A stretch of DNA of 64,000 nt from Cyclobacterium sp. (GCF_014762705.1 NZ_JABURL010000024.1:1-64000); one strand, 5' to 3'; positions 34,452-43,336 are shown, numbered from the stretch's first letter. A program made the numbers and translations. The notes: a model not told the origin generated them from the letters alone.

Positions 34452-35137
34452 TCCTCCTCATTCGACAGGTAGACCAGGGTTTTTAAATAGGCTTCCCTGT
34501 TTTTCCGATAACGCAGCCCATTTTTTCTTAACTGTTGCTTGGCCGATCTCTTATTTAATTCCAGCAGTGGAAAAATCTTTCTTTTGGCAGGAACGGCCAC
34601 CAGTTGCCCTTTGATTTCAAAAAAATACTTTTCAACTTCTTCATAGCTTCTGATAAGTTCCGCCGTTGAAGTTTCTTGTTTCCTTTGTTTGCGGTGCTTG
34701 CAATATAGTCCGGTTTGGCCTTCGATAATTTCCCGGTAAAAACCATTTTTATGAAAAATAAAACCTTCTGGTTGGGACTTCTTTGTGAAGATGGTACCGT
34801 CACTTAGTACAATACCATCAATTTTTGCGTGATTCATGATCATTTTTTGCTTGAAAGCACTGGAAAAGGATAGGATCAGATCATCCCATATATCATATTG
34901 AACGGGAATGTTTTCAAAAACGAAGCCGCTGATAGTCAAAGTCCCATTTTCCATTTTTGATGTTGAGTAGTAAGGATGACCATCGAGAGATCTTCTTTGT
35001 TCTATGTATTGCGTACCAGTATGAATTTCAGGATAGGATTGAATGATTTGTTCATACCGGTTGATAAAGTTTGTTTGAGCGAACAGTATCTGAGCCTGCG
35101 TCAGGAGGAAAAAAATAAAAAGTATTCGTTTTATCAT
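34448..35137 (-). CDS. Exported 229-residue protein heading the TonB receptor operon
   Basis: First gene of the four-gene operon. It has a signal peptide (residues 1-20, 'AQILFAQ'), a beta-rich middle and a very basic C-terminus ('KRSAKQQLRKNGLRYRKNRE'). No domain is recognised with certainty. The central part ('IDGIVLSDGTIFTKK', 'GLYCKHRKQRKQ') reads like a periplasmic or surface protein. It overlaps the receptor start by 4 bp (ATGA), so the two are translationally coupled. Confidence 0.7.
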   Translation of the reverse strand: MIKRILFIFFLLTQAQILFAQTNFINRYEQIIQSYPEIHTGTQYIEQRRSLDGHPYYSTSKMENGTLTISGFVFENIPVQYDIWDDLILSFSSAFKQKMIMNHAKIDGIVLSDGTIFTKKSQPEGFIFHKNGFYREIIEGQTGLYCKHRKQRKQETSTAELIRSYEEVEKYFFEIKGQLVAVPAKRKIFPLLELNKRSAKQQLRKNGLRYRKNREAYLKTLVYLSNEEE

Positions 35138-35304
35138 AGAATAGGTTAGAACAGGTTTGGGCGAATCATCAAGCAGAATTTAAATATAATCTAATTTTCT
35201 CCTTATTGAATAGTTGCTTGATTAAATTTCTATTTTTTTTTGTTTATTTGATCGCCTATAGTGGCAATACAAAGTTTAATTTACACTTGGATCGATCCTT
35301 AACC

Positions 35305-36060
35305 ATGATGAAAGAACCCGAAAAAACAAGCAATCCATTAATCAATCCTGAGGAAGAGGCTTTTATGGCTGGTCCTCAAAGCAGGTATCTGGATTTTAAA
35401 TTTACTTTAAAGGTGCTCTTGGAATTCATCCGTGGATTCAGAATGCTTCATTTTGTTGGGCCATGTGTAACGGTTTTCGGGTCAGCCCGTTTCGAGCCAG
35501 GTGATAAATACTATGAATTAGGGTTGAATGTAGGGAGAGTTGCGAGTCATATGGGATTTACTGTCATGACCGGTGGGGGACCAGGAATTATGGAAGCAGC
35601 CAATAAGGGTGCTAAGATGGCTGGCGGAAAATCTGTGGGGTGCAATATTATTTTGCCATTTGAACAATACCCTAATGTATATTTAGATAAATTCATGAAT
35701 TTTAAGTATTTCTTTGTTAGAAAAGTCCTTCTTTCCAAATACAGTTATGCGTTTATTGTACTTCCTGGTGGTTTTGGTACATTGGATGAATTTTTTGAGG
35801 CATTGACACTGATTCAAACCCAGGTAATGAAAAGATTCCCGGTGGTGTTAATGGGTAAGGATTTTCATGCTCATCTATATGAGCACTTAAAGGCCATGGC
35901 TGAAGTAGGTACCATAAGCAGCGTTGATCTTGACTTGTTTTTGCTGACTGATAGTATTGAAGATATGGAAATTCACCTAAAAAAATTTGCTATTGAGGGG
36001 TTTGGTTTAAGGAGAAAAGCTCCTATGAAGCCTTCTAAAATTTTGGGAGAGGAAGCTTAG
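35305..36060 (+). CDS. LOG-family protein (TIGR00730; putative nucleotide 5'-monophosphate phosphoribohydrolase)
   Basis: A protein of about 251 residues with a Rossmann-like fold. Signatures are 'VFGSARF', 'MTGGGPGIMEAANKGA' and 'LPGGFGTLDEFFEALTLIQT' (PGGxGT), which define the LOG family; members release adenine-type bases from nucleotide monophosphates, including cytokinin precursors. The ATG at 35305 (or 35308) is preferred over a TTG-initiated extension from 35206, which would add an unlikely hydrophobic tail. No neighbour suggests a particular substrate. Confidence 0.92.
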   Translation: MMKEPEKTSNPLINPEEEAFMAGPQSRYLDFKFTLKVLLEFIRGFRMLHFVGPCVTVFGSARFEPGDKYYELGLNVGRVASHMGFTVMTGGGPGIMEAANKGAKMAGGKSVGCNIILPFEQYPNVYLDKFMNFKYFFVRKVLLSKYSYAFIVLPGGFGTLDEFFEALTLIQTQVMKRFPVVLMGKDFHAHLYEHLKAMAEVGTISSVDLDLFLLTDSIEDMEIHLKKFAIEGFGLRRKAPMKPSKILGEEA

Positions 36061-36178
36061 GCTATAAGAATTTTTAACAGTTAAAGATGGTCGTTTTAAT
36101 TTTGGCCTGATTCTTGAAAAATCAGTACTGAAGTAAGTAGGTACTTTTTAAATGTAGCATCAGTCAGGATCAAGTTAA

Positions 36179-37513
36179 ATGGAAAATTGTTCACACCAAA
36201 TTAATCCAACACATACAGTACTGATAGGAGCAGGAAGCACCGTTGCAGACTATCTTTTGAAACTGGAAAAAAAGCCATTAGTTGGGAATATAACCATTAT
36301 AGGACAGGATTGGACAGACCTGTTTTTTCTCCAGTGCTTGTGTAGTTTGACGAAACTAAAGCTGAAGATTAATCAAATTGATCCTGGTGAATGTGCGGAT
36401 CAGAAGGGTGTTTTTTTTGTTTTTTCAAAGGTGGAAAGTATTGATTTTAACGCGAAAAAAATATTTTGCCAAAAGGGAGCCCTTCAGTACGATTCATTGA
36501 TTTTGGTCAACGAAAATCGGCCTAAAGCCTTGCTTAACCATAAGCTTAAACACATTAAAAAGTATCATTCCAGTTGTGAATTTAGTTCCTGGATCAAAGA
36601 TGTTAATAATGTTGCGGTCATTGAAGGGAATGATTTTCCTGCCCTTGCCATGGCAGAAAGATTATCTGTTTTTGGAATAAAGACATATTTGGTTTGTAAA
36701 AGCAATTATCTGGCCGAAGGATTTCTTCCTGGTGAAGAGGCCTGTCTTTTAGCCAAACATCTAAAAAATAATGGCATAACGGTCCTGTTTGATCAGCAAG
36801 TAGAAAAATACTTGCTTGACCAATCGGGCAATATTTCAGGATTCCGATTGACTGAAGGGAAGGAATATGATTGTACATTGGCCCTGCATCCTTCCGGACA
36901 TTTCCCGGAGTTTTCTTATTTAAGGGACACAGATTTTTATTCAGGAAGTACTTTCTTTGTAGATAAATCCTGTAGGGTTACATCGGTGAAGGATGTTTAT
37001 GTGATGGGACATAATTTGTCTTCTGAAAAAAAAGATGGAGGGGATTTGAGTGAACACGCTTTTTACCCTGATTTAGGAACAATAAGCTTTTTTAAAGATA
37101 AATTAGATGTCAGAAAAAGACCGGTAAATTTTATTCATTATAAGCTGATGGGGTTGACCTGGTCTATTTACGGGGATTTTTCCACTAATTGGGGAAAGGG
37201 TACGCAAAATTTTTATTGGGAACATCCAAATGGCCAAATTTCTTTCAGGTTGCTTTTTGATGCCAGAAATTTTAGGGTAATATCCATAGTCACATTGGGC
37301 ATTGGTTTTAAAGATCAATTCATAATCAATGCCATTGACAAGCAGTGGAAGGCAGAGGAGTTGATGGATAAATTAGATAGGGGATTATACCCTGATCAAA
37401 GCTCTTCAGAAATATTCGCCCTTATTTTTAAAGCTTTCACGGTAGAGTTTAAAGAAAAGAAAAAAGTAAATAACTCCTCCTTCATGGAAAGAATTTTGGA
37501 GAAGTTATTTTAA
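36179..37513 (+). CDS. Degenerate FAD/NAD(P) oxidoreductase homologue
   Basis: This 444-residue protein has the layout of a pyridine-nucleotide-disulfide oxidoreductase: N-terminal FAD-type Rossmann ('TVLIGAGSTVADYLLKLEK'), middle NAD-type Rossmann ('VAVIEGNDFPALAMAERLSV') and a late 'DVYVMG' segment. All three key sites are altered: GxGxxG reads GAGSTV, the NAD loop reads EGNDFP instead of GGGxxG, and the AGD aspartate is replaced (GHN). The last 120 residues form an extra domain ('LTWSIYGDF', 'ISFRLLFDARNFRVISIV'). The frame is complete, so it could be a pseudoenzyme or a young pseudogene. Base composition is AT-rich like its neighbours. Confidence 0.65.
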   Translation: MENCSHQINPTHTVLIGAGSTVADYLLKLEKKPLVGNITIIGQDWTDLFFLQCLCSLTKLKLKINQIDPGECADQKGVFFVFSKVESIDFNAKKIFCQKGALQYDSLILVNENRPKALLNHKLKHIKKYHSSCEFSSWIKDVNNVAVIEGNDFPALAMAERLSVFGIKTYLVCKSNYLAEGFLPGEEACLLAKHLKNNGITVLFDQQVEKYLLDQSGNISGFRLTEGKEYDCTLALHPSGHFPEFSYLRDTDFYSGSTFFVDKSCRVTSVKDVYVMGHNLSSEKKDGGDLSEHAFYPDLGTISFFKDKLDVRKRPVNFIHYKLMGLTWSIYGDFSTNWGKGTQNFYWEHPNGQISFRLLFDARNFRVISIVTLGIGFKDQFIINAIDKQWKAEELMDKLDRGLYPDQSSSEIFALIFKAFTVEFKEKKKVNNSSFMERILEKLF

Positions 37514-37526
37514 AAGAATTACTTGT

Positions 37527-37835
37527 TTAATTAAAATCCTGGTCGCAATCCAAATCATCAATTTGCTGCTCTGCCTCTTCAACAGCATTTTGCCAATCTG
37601 TTCTGGTTTGTCCGGTAAGTGCCTGGCAATTTCCATAAGGTCTTAATTCATCCAAATAGGCCCTGGCGGCGGTTCTTAAATTTTCACAACTGCTGGCAGT
37701 TTGTGTTTGACCATGGGCGATCGCTGCTTGTTGCAGGGCGTTGATTTCATCACTTAATTCAGTCGCCCATTGAACAGAGCAGGCAGTAGGTGAATCATCT
37801 TCTGAAGAGCAGCTAAATAAAAAGAGCCCAGACAT
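37527..37835 (-). CDS. Small cysteine-containing lipoprotein, signal peptide interrupted upstream
   Basis: From ATG 37835 the 102-residue product starts 'MSGLFLFSCSSEDDSPTACS' with a lipobox (LFSC), a Ser/Asp linker and a helical domain with five further cysteines. The visible signal peptide is too short. Upstream in the same frame an ATG at 37880 gives MLNFIKKQ, a TAG stop (37856-37854), then LIVLFI leading straight into MSGLFLFSC. Together they make a perfect lipoprotein signal broken by one stop codon. Either a recent nonsense mutation, suppression or a sequencing error. No family recognised. Confidence 0.6.
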   Translation of the reverse strand: MSGLFLFSCSSEDDSPTACSVQWATELSDEINALQQAAIAHGQTQTASSCENLRTAARAYLDELRPYGNCQALTGQTRTDWQNAVEEAEQQIDDLDCDQDFN

Positions 37836-37997
37836 GATAAAAAGAACAATTAACTATTGTTTTTTAATAAAATTCAACATAATTTGTTTGTATTTATTTT
37901 AAAAGCATTGCTCTAATATAAATAAAAAAGAGAGGACAAAAAAACAAAAGGTATAATAACAAGTATGAATTGCTGAAAACAGAATTGAAAAATTCAT

Positions 37998-38480
37998 TTA
38001 TCGGATGGTGTATACTCGTTTTAAAGGAAAAATTGAATCGATATAGCCAATCTTCCGGTAGTATCTTCCATATTGGTGATTTTTCTCATTTTCCCCATAT
38101 TCTAATTCTTTAAGAAAGGCGTAGCGTTGATCAACCACAAACCAGAAGAGAAAATCGGTTTCATCTGTACCAGTTATCAGGAGAGGCTGAAATTTCAAGA
38201 TAATCAAGCCGTTTGGTAATTCTGCCAATTGGTGAAGGCCAACACTTTATCTATATCGGTTGATTTTATCAGGGGATCAGTTTTCGGGATTAGTGGGCCA
38301 TATTTGTAAACCGTGGCGTGGGATTCCAAATGTATATTATGGGTTTTAATCCTAGGACATCAATGGGAAATTGGTTGAAATTAGAAACCTGATCATAAAT
38401 TACCCCATTGGGGTCAGGTATTATGCTTGGTCTTTGATCCAAAATACCCTTAATGTTGCAGCCTCAATTGGTTCCCAATT
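37998..38480 (-). pseudogene. Decayed gene, possibly of a beta-propeller/DUF4221-like protein
   Basis: On the minus strand coding-like sequence continues across frames. One frame (38460-38310) reads 'LDQRPSIIPDPNGVIYDQVS' then 'NFNQFPIDVLGLKPIIYIWN'; another (38320-38225) reads 'ATVYKYGPLIPKTDPLIKST' then 'DIDKVLAFTNWQNY'; a third (38228-37998) reads 'AELPNGLIILKFQPLLITGT' and continues to a stop. The pieces overlap at frameshifts and share amino-acid character. 'VYKYGPLIPKTDP' looks like a segment of Bacteroidota DUF4221-type proteins, which is tentative. No intact start remains. Confidence 0.45.
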
Positions 38481-38683
38481 ATTTTAAGATTGCCTTGTTA
38501 CTTCTATAAATATTTATAACCAATTGAAATAGATGGTTCTATGTTTTTTTTTAAATTCAAATGAAGATTAAGGTATTATTCGAGATACCCGATAAAAGGC
38601 TGGAAAAATATTTTCGAATAACGACAAACATTTGATTGTTCTTCGGGTTTAAAGAATAATATTTATAAGATTGAAAGACAATT

Positions 38684-39103
38684 ATGGGAATGAAAGAGAA
38701 TATACAGGAAATAGCAGATCATTCAATGAATGGTTTATTTGGGGAGAGAAACGAATCGAAAGATTTGCTGATAAAAAATGCCATTTTTATCCGTGATAAA
38801 GGCTGTTTGACAAAGGTCAAATACGAGAATATTATTTATCTTAAGGGAGATGGCAATTATACGACTTTGGTTACCAGAGAAAAAAGTTATTCTTTGAGGA
38901 ATATTTTAAAGGAATTTGAGGAAATGCTTCCAATTGAAAACTTCCTCAGGATACATAAATCCTTTATTGTTAATCTTAATGAAATTAACACCATATCCCC
39001 TAAAGAGGTAAGTGTAAACAACCAAAAAGTTCCTGTCGGCCGTACCTATTATCAAACGCTTATCAATGGGGTAAACAAATTGGGAAGTAATGGTTTTGAC
39101 TAA
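38684..39103 (+). CDS. Stand-alone LytTR DNA-binding protein
   Basis: A 139-residue protein: short N-terminal region (1-30) and a LytTR domain (about 35-130) with 'IIYLKGDGNYTTLVTREKSY', 'FLRIHKSFIVNLNEI' and 'KVPVGRTYYQTL'. There is no receiver domain, so it is not a classical response regulator. LytTR proteins bind DNA as dimers and often control extracellular polysaccharide or virulence genes. The adjoining upstream DNA is a decayed gene and the downstream gene is convergent, leaving the target unknown. The 10-bp gap to queA on the opposite strand has no terminator. Confidence 0.85.
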   Translation: MGMKENIQEIADHSMNGLFGERNESKDLLIKNAIFIRDKGCLTKVKYENIIYLKGDGNYTTLVTREKSYSLRNILKEFEEMLPIENFLRIHKSFIVNLNEINTISPKEVSVNNQKVPVGRTYYQTLINGVNKLGSNGFD

Positions 39104-39112
39104 AACGAAATC

Positions 39113-40357
39113 TCATTCGGACAGGTTTTCGTCAAAAATGATTTTATCGTGCCACAACAAACTACTGTCTCCATAACTTAAGAAACGGTATCTCTTTTCA
39201 ACGGCTTGCTGGTATATTTCTCTCCAGTGCCTTTTGGTGAATGCCGCGATAAGTAGCATTAAGGTAGAGCCAGGTTGGTGAAAATTGGTGATTAAACCAT
39301 TACATACTTTGAATGAATACCCAGGAAAAATAAATATTTCGGTAGATCCAACTAGTTGTTCTAATCGATTGGTTTGCATGTGATTCAAAACAGCTTCAAA
39401 ACTTTTCGATTTTGAAGGTAGTTCCCGGTGTGGCTGGTAAGGATATAATTTCTCAACGAAAAAATCTGGTTTTTCTTTATTTAAAAGTTTTACTCCAAAC
39501 CAGTATAGGCTTTCCATTGAGCGCATGGAGGTAGTTCCTACTGCAACAATATTTCCTCCGGCATCATGTAGCTGTTGTACATTTTTTTTTGAAAAAACCA
39601 TTTGTTCACAATGCATGGGATGTTCGGTGACATTTTCATGTTTGATAGGCCGAAAAGTTCCTGCCCCCACGTGGAGGGTAAGGTAATTGATTGAAATTCC
39701 TTTTTTGTTGATTTCTTCTATGCTGGTGTTTGTAAAATGTAAACCTGCTGTAGGAGCAGCCACAGCTCCCTCCATTTTGGAATATATTGTTTGATACCTT
39801 AATTTATCTGAATCAATCGCTTTTCTATTTAAATAAGGTGGTAAAGGAACTTCCCCGCAGGCTTCAACCAGACTGGCAAAGGACAATTCGGCAGGAGTCC
39901 AACTGAATTGAACGGATTTACTTTCTTTGTCTACCAAGATTGCCTGAATGGTATAATGAAGACCTTCAAGTTCTATTTCTCCTTGTAGCTTTTCGCCCTC
40001 TTTCCATCTTTTCAGATTTCCGATCATGCAATTCCATACCACGGGGCTTGAGCTCTCCATACTCTGTTGGATCAGGTTGGATGGGGCAATGGGGTTCAAA
40101 AGGAATACCTCTATGGTAGACCCTGTTGGCTTTTTAAATATTAACCTTGCAGGTATGACTTTGGTGTCGTTAAAAAACAAATGGCTATTTGGGGGAAGAA
40201 GCGCAGGTAACTCGGAGAATTGATGATGGCTTATATGTTCCTTCTCAAAATGCAAGAGTCGTGAAGCATCTCTTTTTTCGAGAGGGAATTTGGCAATGAG
40301 TTCCTCGGGCAATTCATAAAGATAGTCCTGAAGTTTTGGAGGGTTTTGCAGCAGCAT
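39113..40357 (-). CDS. queA: S-adenosylmethionine:tRNA ribosyltransferase-isomerase
   Basis: This 414-residue enzyme transfers and isomerises the ribosyl moiety of SAM to the 7-aminomethyl-7-deazaguanine base in tRNA, forming epoxyqueuosine. Recognised segments are 'YELPEELIAKFPLEKRDASR', 'NDTKVIPARL', 'EGAVAAPTAGLHFT' and 'LTLHVGAGTFRPI', with 'FHQPGSTLMLLIAAF' near the C-terminus. The length is normal for Bacteroidota, which have a longer C-terminal part than E. coli QueA. It is monocistronic. Confidence 0.96.
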   Translation of the reverse strand: MLLQNPPKLQDYLYELPEELIAKFPLEKRDASRLLHFEKEHISHHQFSELPALLPPNSHLFFNDTKVIPARLIFKKPTGSTIEVFLLNPIAPSNLIQQSMESSSPVVWNCMIGNLKRWKEGEKLQGEIELEGLHYTIQAILVDKESKSVQFSWTPAELSFASLVEACGEVPLPPYLNRKAIDSDKLRYQTIYSKMEGAVAAPTAGLHFTNTSIEEINKKGISINYLTLHVGAGTFRPIKHENVTEHPMHCEQMVFSKKNVQQLHDAGGNIVAVGTTSMRSMESLYWFGVKLLNKEKPDFFVEKLYPYQPHRELPSKSKSFEAVLNHMQTNRLEQLVGSTEIFIFPGYSFKVCNGLITNFHQPGSTLMLLIAAFTKRHWREIYQQAVEKRYRFLSYGDSSLLWHDKIIFDENLSE

Positions 40358-40702
40358 TTTCCGGCAATGGTTTTGATCTTAAATTCCGGACAAATATAGG
40401 CCTTTCACGGCAATTGAAGATTCTCTATTTGTTTTCTTTTGCATAAATGCGCTCCGGGAAATTCATTTTGGGATGCAGAATTAGGATTATTAATATCCTG
40501 AAATTCCAGTGAAATTAGCCATCTTTGAAGCAATGGAATCAAATATTTTGGACTTGAGGGGGGTACTTGATAATCAGTCAGGTTGAGGATTAGGGTAAGA
40601 AATGGTCCTGTTTAGACTCTAGGTCATGAAAAAATGTTATACGCTTTTATGAAAAAGGATTGACAATTTTTAAATTATTATCAGGGTGAAAATCTCAGGA
40701 AA
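40358..40702. other. Intergenic gap between queA and the dipeptide epimerase
   Basis: 345 bp between divergent genes. It presumably holds both promoters. Apart from a short palindrome (AGGAT-TATTAAT-ATCCT near 40485) no motif, hairpin terminator or coding remnant was recognised. Confidence 0.5.
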
Positions 40703-41818
40703 ATGAAAGAAAATTTTAAAATAAAAGTACAGATCAAGCCTTATACTTTAAATTTTAAATTTGAAGCGGGAACGAGCAGGGGCGTTTTAAAGGAAAAGGA
40801 AACCTTTATTATACATATTTTTTCTGATGCTTTCCCGGGGATTTCAGGTTTTGGTGAAGCCGGTCCCCTCAGGGGATTAAGCCTGGATGACCACACTGAT
40901 TTTATACCAAAAACCAAACCTATTATTCAAAAAGTTGAAGACCTGTCTTTTACTTTAGATAGGCAGAAAATATTGCAAGCCATTCGGGACTTACCCCAAA
41001 TTGGTCGTTTTCCAAGTCTTCGGTTTGGTCTGGAAACGGCATTCCTGGATTTAATTCATGGAGGCAGGAAAAAGATTTTTTCCTGTGGATTTTATGATCA
41101 CCAAAAACCTGTTCCCATTAACGGGTTGATCTGGATGGGGGACAAAGATTTCATGAAGCGGCAAATTGATCAAAAACTTAGGGAAGGATATAATTGCATC
41201 AAAATGAAGATAGGGGCGATGGATTTTGATTTGGAATGCAGCTTACTGGAAATGGTACGTAATCGTTATTCGGAACAGGATGTTTCCCTGAGGGTGGATG
41301 CAAATGGTGCTTTTGGATTGGACGAGGCCATGGAAAAATTGAATCAATTGAGTCAATTTGGTATCCATAGTATAGAACAGCCGATAAAACCCGGAAATAC
41401 CACAGAAATGGCTTATTTATGTAGACACTCCCCTGTGCCTATTGCATTGGACGAAGAACTGATAGCTGTGTCAAATATAAAAGATAAAGAAGCTCTGATC
41501 GAACAGGTAAAACCAAGTTACCTGATCCTGAAACCATCATTGCTGGGTGGAATAATGGCTACAGAGGAATGGATTTCCATTGCCGGGAATGCAGGTACAG
41601 GCTGGTGGATGACTTCTGCATTAGAAAGCAATATTGGTCTCAATGCCATTGCCCAGTTTGCCTCTTCTTTACAAACGGACCTTCCACAGGGATTGGGTAC
41701 GGGTCAGTTGTATCACAATAATTTCCCTTCTCCTCTTGGTATCACCAATGGAAACCTTAGCTATGATCCTCAAAAACCCTGGTCTATCCCAAAGCTTTTT
41801 GGATTAGATGCAGACTAA
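40703..41818 (+). CDS. Enolase-superfamily dipeptide epimerase
   Basis: A 371-residue enzyme of the muconate-lactonizing subgroup. It has the KxK catalytic base ('IKMKIGA', Lys about 167/169), metal ligands in 'RVDANGAF' (Asp about 199), 'IEQPI' (Glu about 225) and 'ALDEEL' (Asp about 250), and the second base in 'LKPSLLGG'. This arrangement fits L-Ala-D/L-Glu or related dipeptide epimerases; a close functional relative is known from Cytophaga hutchinsonii (D-Ala-D-Ala epimerase). It may recycle peptidoglycan peptides. 'DMT' partners such as an LD-carboxypeptidase are absent. It heads a run of four same-strand catabolic genes. Confidence 0.88.
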   Translation: MKENFKIKVQIKPYTLNFKFEAGTSRGVLKEKETFIIHIFSDAFPGISGFGEAGPLRGLSLDDHTDFIPKTKPIIQKVEDLSFTLDRQKILQAIRDLPQIGRFPSLRFGLETAFLDLIHGGRKKIFSCGFYDHQKPVPINGLIWMGDKDFMKRQIDQKLREGYNCIKMKIGAMDFDLECSLLEMVRNRYSEQDVSLRVDANGAFGLDEAMEKLNQLSQFGIHSIEQPIKPGNTTEMAYLCRHSPVPIALDEELIAVSNIKDKEALIEQVKPSYLILKPSLLGGIMATEEWISIAGNAGTGWWMTSALESNIGLNAIAQFASSLQTDLPQGLGTGQLYHNNFPSPLGITNGNLSYDPQKPWSIPKLFGLDAD

Positions 41819-41920
41819 GTATTGAAAACTTTATGCTTTATTTGAGATTACCTTCTATTTTTGTGTTTCCGAGAATTTTATTCCAACAAACATTGGAATA
41901 TTGTGATTTGTCTTAAGCCC

Positions 41921-43336
41921 ATGAACCAAAAAAAACCTATTCTGTATATTTTTTTTCTATCCCTTACAGCGGCTGTTGGAGGTTTTCTTTTTGGCTATGA
42001 TACGGCGGTGATCTCCGGAACCATTGGGCAAGTTAGCCTGCAATTTGATCTAAATGCACTGGAGCAAGGCTGGTATGTGGGCTGTGCGCTGCTTGGATCT
42101 ATCCTGGGGGTAGCAATAGCGGGCAGATTGTCTGATCAATGGGGCAGAAAAAAAGTCATGATATTGTCAGCGCTGTTGTTCGCTGTTTCTGCTCTGGGCT
42201 GTGCCATCACCCATAGTTTTGAGGCTTTGGTCATATACAGGATTATTGGTGGAGCAGGAATAGGCATGGTTTCAATTGTTTCTCCCATGTATATTTCAGA
42301 GGTGGCCCCATCAAAATTCAGGGGAAGTCTGGTAGCGCTTTACCAACTGGCCATTACTGTAGGCTTTCTAGGTGCCTATCTGGTGAATTACCAATTGTTA
42401 AAGTGGTCAGCTTCAGATTTTTTCAGCGAAAACACCTTGCTTCATTTGATTATTCACCAGGAAGTATGGAGAGGTATGTTGGGGATGGAATTGCTTCCTG
42501 CCCTTTTGTTTCTGCTGATTTTATTCGCTATCCCAGAAAGTCCAAGGTGGTTGGTAATTCATGAAAGAAATGCGGATGCTGAGAAAGTATTTAAGCAATT
42601 GTATGAAAGCAGGGAACTGGCAATGCAAAAAATAGTGGAGGTAAAGGAACAGGCCGCAAAGACTACCGCCACCCATTGGGGCTTGTTGAAAAATCCGAAG
42701 ATATTGAAACCTGTGTTGTATGGAATGGCCATTGCTATCCTGGGCCAGTTTATGGGTGTGAATGCGGTGTTGTATTACGGTCCGGGAATTTTTGAGCAAA
42801 GTGGTTTATCCGGTGGAGATGCTTTGTATTATCAGGTGATGGTGGGCCTGGTCAATGTAATGACTACAATTTTGGCATTGCTAATCATAGACAAGGTTGG
42901 GAGAAAGCAATTGGTTTATTTTGGCGTAAGTGGTATGGTTATCAGCCTGCTGATGATTAGCATCTATTTCACTTATGGTGAATCTCTGGGCTGGACATCA
43001 ATGGTCCTGTTGGTTTTGTTTTTGGTATATATTTTCTGTACTGCCATCTCCATTTCGGCTGTCATTTTTGTTTTGCTTTCTGAAATGTACCCCAACAAAA
43101 TCCGTGGTCTGGCCATGTCCATTGCTGGATTTTCCTTATGGGTTGGCACTTACCTGGTGGGGCAGCTCACTCCCTGGTTTTTGGAAAATTTGGGTCCGTC
43201 AGGGACTTTTCTTTTCTTCGCCATCATGTGTTTGCCTTATATGTACATTATTTGGAAGAAAATTCCTGAAACAGCCGGGAAAAGCCTGGAAGATATCGAA
43301 GCATATTGGTTGGGGACCGATACCGATAAAATTTAA
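41921..43336 (+). CDS. Sugar porter family MFS transporter
   Basis: A 471-residue, 12-helix inner-membrane sugar:proton symporter. Signatures are 'GGFLFGYDTAVISG' (helix 1), 'DQWGRKK' (loop 2-3), 'RIIGGAGIGMVSIVSPMYIS' region, 'PESPRWL' (end of helix 6), 'GQFMGVNAVLYYGPGIF' (helix 7) and 'DKVGRKQ' (loop 8-9). The start at ATG 41921 begins MNQKKP just before helix 1; the 20 extra upstream residues from 41861 are not family-like. It is followed by an AGE-family epimerase, suggesting that the imported sugar is epimerised at C2. Exact sugar unknown. Confidence 0.93.
   Translation: MNQKKPILYIFFLSLTAAVGGFLFGYDTAVISGTIGQVSLQFDLNALEQGWYVGCALLGSILGVAIAGRLSDQWGRKKVMILSALLFAVSALGCAITHSFEALVIYRIIGGAGIGMVSIVSPMYISEVAPSKFRGSLVALYQLAITVGFLGAYLVNYQLLKWSASDFFSENTLLHLIIHQEVWRGMLGMELLPALLFLLILFAIPESPRWLVIHERNADAEKVFKQLYESRELAMQKIVEVKEQAAKTTATHWGLLKNPKILKPVLYGMAIAILGQFMGVNAVLYYGPGIFEQSGLSGGDALYYQVMVGLVNVMTTILALLIIDKVGRKQLVYFGVSGMVISLLMISIYFTYGESLGWTSMVLLVLFLVYIFCTAISISAVIFVLLSEMYPNKIRGLAMSIAGFSLWVGTYLVGQLTPWFLENLGPSGTFLFFAIMCLPYMYIIWKKIPETAGKSLEDIEAYWLGTDTDKI

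Noticed and set aside
35206-35304. TTG-initiated N-terminal extension of the LOG-family protein
   Set aside because: It would add a hydrophobic tail to a cytosolic enzyme; tandem ATG codons at 35305/35308 fit the family start.
38577-38620. Separated TATTCGA / TCGAATA inverted repeat upstream of the LytTR gene
   Set aside because: LytTR proteins bind direct repeats and the arms are only 7 bp apart by about 30 bases; not enough to call an operator.
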